DNA of 10,823 nt from G963674505 sp964575975 (lineage in GTDB: Bacteria > Desulfobacterota > Desulfobacteria > Desulfobacterales > SKZT01). Shown here one piece after another: positions 1-5,481 of the stretch. The translations under genes and the position numbers were made by a program. Position 1 is the first letter of the stretch. Every line of letters begins with the position of its first letter. A model generated the notes under the pieces. It was not told the origin of the DNA and searched no databases. It saw only the letters and a program-made list of their open reading frames with translations. Location: the NCBI GenBank assembly GCA_964575975.1, contig CAZNTU010000188.1:1-10823 (forward strand). The letters are read 5' to 3'.

Positions 1-260
1 ATTTCGCCCCGTGCAACCCAAGGACGATAAAGGATCACGACGGACTGAAAAGTCCGGCGGAATGGCTCAACAAAATTAGATATCATGAAAACTGGCTCCA
101 AAACCTGTTGACGTCGGCATCCATGGGAGGTTTTAGGCATCCGCCCCCAAATCCGTTATAACCAGGAAATTTGAAAAACCAAAAAATTCATATCACACGA
201 TATGTCAGATGACAATCCGATAACTTCGTTGCCCCTATCCCGCCTGACGCCCGACGCCTA
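1..260. other. Intergenic stretch without a recognisable gene
   Basis: No reading frame here looks like a protein on either strand. Visible structure: a perfect hairpin at 41-56 with a 6-bp stem (CGGACT/AGTCCG) closed by a GAAA tetraloop, and the direct repeat GGCATCC at 115-121 and 137-143. A 12-base palindrome, TGTCAGATGACA, lies at 203-214. The stretch lies downstream of the minus-strand toxin-antitoxin operon. It may hold that operon's 3' end or an old insertion footprint, but I cannot assign it. Confidence 0.4.
181..204 (-). terminator. Possible weak intrinsic terminator, minus strand
   Basis: Read on the minus strand, CATATC-GTGT-GATATG (189-204) forms a perfect 6-bp stem with a 4-base loop. 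It is followed at once by AATTTTTT (181-188). The stem is AT-rich and so weak, but hairpin plus U-run is the expected shape of a rho-independent terminator. It lies about 185 bases past the toxin stop codon. Confidence 0.3.
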
Positions 261-388
261 TCAAGGCTTGAAGGCCTTCATATAAGCCGAAAAGACTATG
301 TTTTCGGCTTCCTTGCCGATATTCCAGTCTTCCTCCGGGTCCGAGTACTCTGAGGATTTCCCGGAAGACCGATTCCTTGGAGTTCGCG
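261..388 (-). pseudogene. Doubtful C-terminal coding remnant
   Basis: On the minus strand a frame ending in TGA (261-263) reads ...EYSDPEEDWNIGKEAE followed by NIVFSAYMKAFKP. Its acidic, well-mixed composition looks like a genuine protein C-terminus. It has no start codon of its own: the frame runs on, open, antiphase through the end of the toxin gene. It could be the tail of a gene truncated when the toxin-antitoxin pair arrived, or chance. Against coding, part of it (284-310) forms a perfect 10-bp stem-loop. I do not recognise a family. Confidence 0.18.
284..310 (-). terminator. 10-bp stem-loop downstream of the toxin gene
   Basis: AAGCCGAAAA (284-293) and TTTTCGGCTT (301-310) pair perfectly over 10 bp around a 7-base loop. 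It is the strongest hairpin between the toxin stop (389) and the left edge, about 80 bases past that stop. No clean U-run follows on the minus strand (TATATG). It could stabilise the 3' end or act as an imperfect terminator for the toxin-antitoxin transcript. Confidence 0.35.
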
Positions 389-694
389 CTATAGAAGAAA
401 CTCGAATCGCCTCGCGCCGTGAATGATTCTCCGTATTTGAACCTCGTTTCTCTTTACGACATAAAAGACGAGATATTTGCCGACGACGAGAATCCTGTAG
501 CCGATCTTTCTCAGTCTATCATCCCTGGGAACCGAGCCCAGTTCCGGTTGAAAGCCCAAGTTCGAGACGCTCTCGTCGAATTTTTCAAGGCATGCTTTGG
601 CCGCCGTGGGCTTGTCTTTGGAGATGTAGGCGAAAATTTCCTCCAAATCGTTTTCCGCCGCAGGCAAGTACCGGATTTCATAAGGTTTTTTCAT
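389..694 (-). CDS. ParE/RelE-family toxin of a type II toxin-antitoxin pair
   Basis: A 101-residue protein, the usual size for the ParE/RelE toxin superfamily. Seen in sequence: an N-terminal YEIRYLPAAENDLEEIFAYI segment (about residues 5-24) typical of the first strand and helix. A central conserved core, GYRILVVGKYLVFYVV, lies at 65-80. A terminal strand with the characteristic RRIIHGARR signature lies at 88-96. Members poison either DNA gyrase (ParE) or mRNA on the ribosome (RelE). The HGAR ending and general shape favour the ParE side, but the target cannot be decided by eye. The start ATG overlaps the antitoxin stop in an ATGA (691-694), so the two are translationally coupled with the antitoxin first. 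No frameshift or missing core segment is visible, so the toxin is probably functional. Confidence 0.88.
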   Translation of the reverse strand: MKKPYEIRYLPAAENDLEEIFAYISKDKPTAAKACLEKFDESVSNLGFQPELGSVPRDDRLRKIGYRILVVGKYLVFYVVKRNEVQIRRIIHGARRFEFLL

Positions 695-954
695 GCGAGT
701 TTGGCTTTAAGACGCCTCATCATTTCCTCGTGCGTCGTTCCTCGTTCTCCAGCGGCGTCCTGGCTTTCGGCCTCCAATAGCTTGCGATACAAATCCATGA
801 GATTGATCAGGCGATCGTAATGCGCTTGGCTCATTACCACCAAATCGCCTTTTCCGTTGCGTGTAATGAACACCGGCTGATCTTCGTCGTGGCAAAGCTC
901 CAGAATCTCTTGCGCTCGATTGCGAAGGTCCGAAATCGGTCGAATGATTGTCAT
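691..954 (-). CDS. Phd/YefM-family antitoxin
   Basis: An 87-residue protein. Its N-terminal half, MTIIRPISDLRNRAQEILEL followed by QPVFITRNGKGDLVVMS (about 27-42), is the classic Phd/YefM DNA-binding fold. The C-terminal half (about 45-87) is a charged helical tail of the sort that wraps the toxin. Established role of the family: neutralise the toxin by binding it, and repress the shared promoter, more strongly as a complex. The start is fixed by a good Shine-Dalgarno, AAGGAG, a few bases upstream. The same frame stays open far upstream, but that part is antisense to prfC and is not coding. The stop overlaps the toxin start by 4 bases. A candidate operator palindrome lies at 994-1009, directly upstream. 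Confidence 0.9.
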   Translation of the reverse strand: MTIIRPISDLRNRAQEILELCHDEDQPVFITRNGKGDLVVMSQAHYDRLINLMDLYRKLLEAESQDAAGERGTTHEEMMRRLKAKLA

Positions 955-993
955 GTTTTCTCCTTTTCGATTTTTGTTTGCAGATAGAATGTT

Positions 994-1009
994 TATCATA
1001 ATTACGATA
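994..1009. promoter_or_regulatory. Imperfect palindrome, candidate antitoxin operator
   Basis: TATCATAATTACGATA pairs with itself at 7 of 8 positions around a central TAATTA (the mismatch is 998:1005). It lies 40 bases upstream of the antitoxin start, just downstream of the -10 box proposed for that gene. Phd/YefM antitoxins bind short palindromes at their own promoters, so autorepression here is a reasonable inference. Confidence 0.4.
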
Positions 1010-1016
1010 TTAAAAA

Positions 1017-1046
1017 AACATAATTTGCAATCTAATTCCTTGACAA
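1017..1046 (-). promoter_or_regulatory. Candidate promoter of the toxin-antitoxin operon
   Basis: On the minus strand TTGTCA (1041-1046), an 18-base spacer and TATGTT (1017-1022) make a moderate sigma-70 promoter. Transcription would begin near 1010, inside or beside the 994-1009 palindrome, with a leader of about 55 bases before the antitoxin. Its -35 box shares five bases with the rightward promoter on the opposite strand. Confidence 0.4.
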
Positions 1047-1068
1047 AGATCGTTACGACGAATATACA
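1040..1068 (+). promoter_or_regulatory. Strong sigma-70 promoter reading toward prfC
   Basis: TTGACA (1040-1045) is a perfect -35 consensus. It is followed after exactly 17 bases by TATACA (1063-1068), a 5/6 match to the -10 box. Predicted start is near 1075. The next confident gene on this strand is prfC at 1465, so the transcript would have a leader of about 390 bases, unless a small RNA or peptide is made first. Confidence 0.6.
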
Positions 1069-1074
1069 TCGCCC

Positions 1075-1458
1075 ATTATGAAAAACTCTTGCAATAATCG
1101 GCCGTTTTCGGACAAGGCGTCTATCTTGATTTGGATTGCAGAAGCAATCCGCTATTTTCCGGAAAACTCGTCGCTCGGAGCAACCCCGCCCTGATGCGTT
1201 TCCGCCGAGTCCCGGGCTTTTCGCCAGGAGGCGATCGGCGGGACTTTTCAAGCCGACAGTCGGCAATCCAATAGAAAAAGCCGGAAAGCGTGGACGAGAA
1301 ACATATCGATCCTGACGCGGAGGAACGGGCAGGATTGTTCGAGCATGCGCCCTTGGCCGTTCCTTCCGGCGGACTTTCGGATTGCACTCTTTTTTGGCCG
1401 ATTTATTTAAAAGACTTGAGAAAACCGCCGGGCCGACGGTCCGCAGGAAAAGAAAGCA
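1075..1458 (+). other. Long structured leader upstream of prfC
   Basis: This stretch lies between a strong promoter and prfC and has no convincing gene. It holds a perfect hairpin, GGATTGC-AGAA-GCAATCC (1133-1150), and a 12-base palindrome, TTTTCCGGAAAA (1155-1166). A compound fold joins AGTCCCG (1208-1214) to CGGGACT (1239-1245) around an inner TCGCC-AGGA-GGCGA hairpin (1221-1234). An alternative helix pairs CCGCCGA (1202-1208) with TCGGCGG (1235-1241) and competes for the same bases. A further inverted repeat, GCCGAC/GTCGGC, is at 1252-1264. None matches a riboswitch or RNA family that I can name. A 38-codon open frame at 1078-1194 is possible but unsupported. Confidence 0.35.
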
Positions 1459-1464
1459 TTGAAA

Positions 1465-3078
1465 ATGAACAATATGCCAGCTATCGATAAAATCGACAAA
1501 CCCCGGCGACGGGAAATACAACGCCGTCGCACGTTCGGCATCATCAGCCACCCGGACGCCGGAAAGACGACTCTGACGGAAAAACTGCTGCTGTTCGGCG
1601 GCGCGATCCAGATGGCGGGTTCCGTCAAGGCCCGCAAGGCAAACCGGCACGCGGCCAGCGACTGGATGCGCATCGAGCAGGAACGCGGCATTTCCGTGAC
1701 CAGTTCCGTAATGAAGTTCGAGTATCGCGACTACGAGATCAACCTGCTGGACACGCCCGGCCACGAGGATTTTTCCGAGGACACCTACCGGGTGCTGACG
1801 GCGGTCGATTGCGCGGTAATGGTCATCGACTGCGTCAAGGGCGTCGAGCCGCAGACCCGCAAGCTGATGGAGGTCTGCCGGATGCGCAACACGCCCATTA
1901 TAACCTTCGTCAACAAGCTGGACCGGGAGGGGCTTGCGCCTCTCGACGTCATCGCCGACATCGAGGAGACCCTGCAGATCGAATGCGCGCCGCTCTCCTG
2001 GCCCATCGGCATGGGCAAGCGGTTCAAGGGGGCCTACAATCTCTATCGCAAGGAACTGGCGCTCTTCACTGCCGGCCAGGAATCCCTGCCGGCGGACACC
2101 GTCACGATCCGCGATTTGAACGACCCGCTCCTGGACGAATTGCTGGGGGACCAGGCGGAGGAACTTCGCGAGGACGTGGACCTGCTGGAGGGCGCGGCCA
2201 ACCCGTTCGACCTGGAGGACTTTCTGAAGGGCAGCCAGACCCCGGTCTTTTTCGGCAGCGCCGTCAACAACTTCGGGGTGCGCGAGCTTTTGGACACCTT
2301 CGTCGAAATCGCTCCCCCGCCGGCCCCGCGCCCGACCGTCACCCGCACCGTATCGCCCGACGAAGATGCCTTCTCCGGCTTCGTTTTCAAAATCCAGGCG
2401 AACATGGACCCTGCGCACCGGGACCGGATCGCGTTCCTGCGCGTTTGCTCGGGCCGTTTCCAGCGGGGAATGCGGGTGCGCCACCATCGTATCGGCAAGG
2501 ATATCATCGTCTCCAACCCGATCATCTTCATGGCGCAGGACCGCACCCTGGTGGAGGAGGCCTGGCCCGGCGACATCATCGGAATCCGCAATCACGGCGC
2601 CATCAGGATCGGCGACGCCTTTTCGGACAAGGAGCCGCTGACGTTCACCGGGATACCGAATTTCGCGCCGGAACATTTCCGGCGTGTGCGGCTCAAGTCC
2701 CCTCTCAAGATGAAACAGTTGCGGAAAGGTCTGCAACAGTTGGTGGAAGAGGGCGCTATTCAGCTGTTCCGGCCGGTGACCGGAAACGACCTGATTTTGG
2801 GAGCGGTGGGCGTGTTGCAGTTCGACGTCACCATGGCCCGGCTCGAGAGCGAATATGGAGTCGAGGCCGCGTACGAGCCGATCGACTACGCGACCGCCCG
2901 TTGGGTGAAATGCGCCGACAAGAAAAAGCTCGCCGCCTTCGAAAAGGAAAATCAAGGCAACCTGGCCTTGGACGCCGAGGACAATCTGGCCTATCTGGCG
3001 GTAAGCGAATGGAGGCTGAAGTTCGCCATCGAGGACTGGCCCGACATCGAGTTCTTCAAGACGCGCGAATGTCAATAG
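1465..3078 (+). CDS. prfC: Peptide chain release factor 3 (RF3), translational GTPase
   Basis: A cytoplasmic GTPase that removes RF1/RF2 from the ribosome after peptide release. At 537 residues it is close to the E. coli protein (529) and similar along its whole length. G motifs are all present: P-loop SHPDAGKTT (about 28-36), RGIS of switch I (75-78), DTPGHEDFSEDTYR of switch II (96-109) and NKLD (150-153). RF3-specific blocks follow: a WPIGMGKRFKG stretch, FVFKIQANMDPAHRDR in domain 2, TGIPNFAPEHFRR, GAVGVLQFDV and an NLAYLA block near the end. An in-frame TTG at 1459 sits 10 bases after AGGA (1445-1448) and may be the true start. I chose the ATG because it is the more common initiator, and the difference is two residues. 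It stands alone behind its leader, and the next gene begins 156 bases on. Confidence 0.96.
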   Translation: MNNMPAIDKIDKPRRREIQRRRTFGIISHPDAGKTTLTEKLLLFGGAIQMAGSVKARKANRHAASDWMRIEQERGISVTSSVMKFEYRDYEINLLDTPGHEDFSEDTYRVLTAVDCAVMVIDCVKGVEPQTRKLMEVCRMRNTPIITFVNKLDREGLAPLDVIADIEETLQIECAPLSWPIGMGKRFKGAYNLYRKELALFTAGQESLPADTVTIRDLNDPLLDELLGDQAEELREDVDLLEGAANPFDLEDFLKGSQTPVFFGSAVNNFGVRELLDTFVEIAPPPAPRPTVTRTVSPDEDAFSGFVFKIQANMDPAHRDRIAFLRVCSGRFQRGMRVRHHRIGKDIIVSNPIIFMAQDRTLVEEAWPGDIIGIRNHGAIRIGDAFSDKEPLTFTGIPNFAPEHFRRVRLKSPLKMKQLRKGLQQLVEEGAIQLFRPVTGNDLILGAVGVLQFDVTMARLESEYGVEAAYEPIDYATARWVKCADKKKLAAFEKENQGNLALDAEDNLAYLAVSEWRLKFAIEDWPDIEFFKTRECQ

Positions 3079-3096
3079 AGGCATCCGGAAAGAGGC

Positions 3097-3123
3097 TTGA
3101 AAGAAAACGGCGATCGGTATATT
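3097..3123 (+). promoter_or_regulatory. Possible promoter for the SYLF-domain gene
   Basis: TTGAAA (3097-3102) and TATATT (3118-3123) are good hexamers but are separated by only 15 bases, or 16 if the -35 is read as CTTGAA. Transcription would begin near 3130, about 105 bases before the GTG start at 3235. The suboptimal spacing limits confidence. Confidence 0.3.
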
Positions 3124-3134
3124 CTTCCCGAAAA

Positions 3135-3160
3135 AAAGGCTTGGCCGAGAGAAGGCCTTT
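3135..3160. terminator. Stem-loop between prfC and the SYLF gene
   Basis: AAAGGC (3135-3140) pairs with GCCTTT (3155-3160) around a 14-base loop. On the minus strand the stem runs into a T-run, GCCTTTTTTT, as in an intrinsic terminator for leftward transcription. On the plus strand only TTT follows, so as a prfC terminator it is weak. Confidence 0.25.
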
Positions 3161-3234
3161 GGTTCGAGCAAGTTGAAGCCTACGATGCGGTTGCGAGTTC
3201 ATTGGATCCTTGAGTCAAAGGAAAGGAAACGACA

Positions 3235-3924
3235 GTGAAAAGGAACATGGTACGTAGTGTCGCAATGGTTTTTGCATTGATTCTTGCAGGCGCGTCCGCG
3301 TCGAGGGCGGATTCCTGGGAGGCGGACAAGCTGTTAAGCGCGATAGACGTGTTTCACGAGATCAACCGCATACCCGATCAGGCCGTTCCCGTGAACCTGC
3401 TTGCGGACGCCCACGGGATCGCGATCATCCCGGGCGTCATCAAGGTCGGGTTCGTGATCGGCGGAAGGCACGGCCAGGGGGTGTTAAGCGTCAGAAACCA
3501 GGACGGCAAATGGAGCAATCCGTGCTTCGTTTCGTTGACGGGCGGAAGCGTGGGGTATCAAATAGGGGCGCAATCCACGGATATCGTGCTGGTGTTCAAG
3601 TCGCGCAAATCCGTGGAGTCCATCAGTTACGGCAAGTTCACCCTGGGCGCGGACGCCTCCGTGGCGGCCGGTCCTGTGGGGCGTCACGCCGAAGCGGGAA
3701 CGGACGTCATGTTGAAATCCGAAATCTATTCGTATTCCAGGAACCGAGGCCTGTTCGCCGGTGTGTCCATAGAGGGGGCCATGCTTCAGATAGATCACGA
3801 ATCCAACGCCGCCTTTTACAGGGAACCGTACGTGTCTCCGGTTCGGGTGTTCGACGACCCGACTGTTCGAGCGCCCCGCCTGGCGGAAGACTTCAGGCTG
3901 ATCCTGTCCCGGTATGTTCCGTAG
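3235..3924 (+). CDS. Secreted SYLF (Ysc84-type) domain protein
   Basis: A 229-residue protein. A signal peptide is visible: basic MKRNMVR, a hydrophobic stretch at about 8-21, and a SRA cleavage site near residue 25, so it is exported. The mature part matches the SYLF/Ysc84 pattern: AIIPGVIKVGFVIGGRHGQG (63-82), a GGSVGYQIGAQSTDIVLVF block (103-121) and SYSRNRGLFAGVSIEGAML (166-184). The eukaryotic SYLF domain binds phosphoinositides. Bacterial secreted versions are widespread but poorly understood and are often linked to the envelope. The start is GTG, supported by a purine-rich AAAGGAAAGGAAAC Shine-Dalgarno about 7 bases upstream. An in-frame ATG at 3247 is the alternative but would remove most of the basic n-region. 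A strong hairpin follows the stop, and the gene is probably transcribed alone. Confidence 0.88.
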   Translation: MKRNMVRSVAMVFALILAGASASRADSWEADKLLSAIDVFHEINRIPDQAVPVNLLADAHGIAIIPGVIKVGFVIGGRHGQGVLSVRNQDGKWSNPCFVSLTGGSVGYQIGAQSTDIVLVFKSRKSVESISYGKFTLGADASVAAGPVGRHAEAGTDVMLKSEIYSYSRNRGLFAGVSIEGAMLQIDHESNAAFYREPYVSPVRVFDDPTVRAPRLAEDFRLILSRYVP

Positions 3925-3957
3925 ACGTTGCGCGATTTCCGTAACCGAAAACACAGG

Positions 3958-3993
3958 CGTCGTTTTCCCTTTTCGATACGAAGGGAAACGACG
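3958..3993 (+). terminator. Long hairpin between the SYLF gene and the MFS gene
   Basis: The arm 3958-3975 (CGTCG...TTTTCG) pairs with 3979-3993 (CGAAGGGAAACGACG), leaving a 3-base ATA loop and a small bulge on the T-rich side. It is the most stable hairpin in this gap, 33 bases after the SYLF stop. No U-run follows on the plus strand, so termination would be imperfect. It ends 23 bases before the MFS start codon and could also affect that gene's initiation. Confidence 0.45.
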
Positions 3994-4016
3994 GCCGCTT
4001 TGAATTCCGAAAATCC

Positions 4017-5459
4017 TTGACCAACTCCGCAAAAACTTCCTGTCCGAAAAAATGGACGGTTTTTTCGTTGGCGGCGGTTTCCGTCTTCATGTCCACGCTG
4101 GACGGAAGCATCGTGAACGTCGCCCTTCCGGCGATCATGGAAGACTTGGCCGTTCCCATGCATACGATCGAATGGGTGGTGGTGGTCTATCTGCTGACGG
4201 TTTCCTCGATGCTGCTTCCTTTCGGAAGGCTGAGCGACATCAAGGGCCGGCGATGGGTTTATTGCCGGGGATTCGTAATATTCGTCCTCGGGTCCGCCCT
4301 GTGCGGCGCGGCGCCCGACGCGCCTTTCCTGGTCGCGTTCAGGGCATTGCAGGCCGTTGGCGCGGCCATGCTCATGGCGTGCTCGCCGGCCCTCGTGGTG
4401 GACATATTTCCCGCCAGCGAGCGGGGAAAGGCGCTGGGGATGATCGGGACCGTGGTCGCCGCCGGGCTGACGTCCGGACCCGCCATTGGAGGGCTTCTGA
4501 TCAAGGCGTTGTCCTGGCGCGCCATTTTCTACGTCAACATTCCCATAGGAATCGCGGCGGTAGTGTTCGCCGATCGCCTTTTAAAGGGAAGTTCCGGGGA
4601 CGTCGCCAGAGAAGAGCCTTTCGACTGGCCCGGCGCCCTCCTGCTGTGCGCGACCTTGTTCGGTTTTTTCCTGGCCGTGGTAAAGGCGCTGGATTGGGGC
4701 TTCGACTCCGAAATCACGCTGGGGCTGGTCGGAATATCCGCGCTGACCTGTCTGTGGCTCGTTCTGCTGGAGCTTCGAGCGGAACATCCCGTCATGGATC
4801 CGTCCCTTTTGAAAATCCGTCTGTTTTTCCTCCCGGTGGTTTCCTCTTCGCTCCTGTTCGCGTCGCTGTTCACGGTCGTTTTCCTGATGCCTTTCTATTT
4901 GGTGAATCCAATGGGATTGACCATCGACAAGGCCGGATACACCATGGCGATTCCGTTCGTATGCCTGTTCTTCGTAAGCCCCTTTTCAGGGGCGCTTTCG
5001 GACCGTATCGGCTCCAGGTGGCTGTGTACCGCCGGAATGACCGTCCTGGCGACTTCCCTTGTCCTGCTGTCCCTTCTTCCGCCGTCCCCATCATACGCTT
5101 CCGTCGCGTGGCGGCTTTTGCTCGTCGGCGTGGGAACCAGCGTCTTTCTTCCTCCCAACAGCAGCATCGTCATGAGCGCGCTTCCGCCCGAAAGGCGCGG
5201 CATAGCCTCGGGCACCGTCGCCACCGCCAGAAACATCGGCATGGTAGTCGGCGTGGCGCAGGCGGGATTGATATTCAACCTCGTCTTTCGATTGGAAAGC
5301 GGGGGACTTAACCTGAAAGTGTACGCCAAGGAACTGGAACCCTATTTCATGTCGGGTTTCCGCAAAGCCATGCTGGCCGGCGCGGCCCTGGCCTGCATCG
5401 GGGTGGTCGTGGCCTTCCTGCGGGGCGACGACGCCGGGGGGAAGCGAAACTCCGCGTAG
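4017..5459 (+). CDS. MFS efflux transporter, DHA2 (EmrB/QacA-like) family
   Basis: A 480-residue inner-membrane protein, the right length for a 14-helix drug:H+ antiporter. Motif D1 is STLDGSIVNVALPAI (26-40) in helix 1. Motif A is GRLSDIKGRR (70-79), in the loop after helix 2. The RALQAVGAAM stretch (109-118) is motif B with its arginine. AGLTSGPAIGGLL (149-161) is motif C, the antiporter signature of helix 5. WRAIFYVNIPIG (167-178) is typical of DHA2 proteins. The substrate cannot be read from sequence. The start is TTG: no ATG or GTG lies upstream in frame as far as the stop at 3942, and the first internal ATG (residue 25) would remove part of helix 1. There is no clear Shine-Dalgarno, which suggests low or regulated translation. 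No adjacent regulator or membrane-fusion partner is present. It converges with the L,D-transpeptidase gene at a 22-base gap. Confidence 0.92.
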   Translation: MTNSAKTSCPKKWTVFSLAAVSVFMSTLDGSIVNVALPAIMEDLAVPMHTIEWVVVVYLLTVSSMLLPFGRLSDIKGRRWVYCRGFVIFVLGSALCGAAPDAPFLVAFRALQAVGAAMLMACSPALVVDIFPASERGKALGMIGTVVAAGLTSGPAIGGLLIKALSWRAIFYVNIPIGIAAVVFADRLLKGSSGDVAREEPFDWPGALLLCATLFGFFLAVVKALDWGFDSEITLGLVGISALTCLWLVLLELRAEHPVMDPSLLKIRLFFLPVVSSSLLFASLFTVVFLMPFYLVNPMGLTIDKAGYTMAIPFVCLFFVSPFSGALSDRIGSRWLCTAGMTVLATSLVLLSLLPPSPSYASVAWRLLLVGVGTSVFLPPNSSIVMSALPPERRGIASGTVATARNIGMVVGVAQAGLIFNLVFRLESGGLNLKVYAKELEPYFMSGFRKAMLAGAALACIGVVVAFLRGDDAGGKRNSA

Positions 5460-5481
5460 TCTGTATTTCCACTTTCCCTTT

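Noticed and set aside
955..3171. A very long minus-strand open frame continuous with the antitoxin
   Set aside because: Only the last 87 codons (691-954) code. The rest is antisense to prfC, whose high GC at third positions keeps the opposite strand open. A good ribosome site fixes the antitoxin start.
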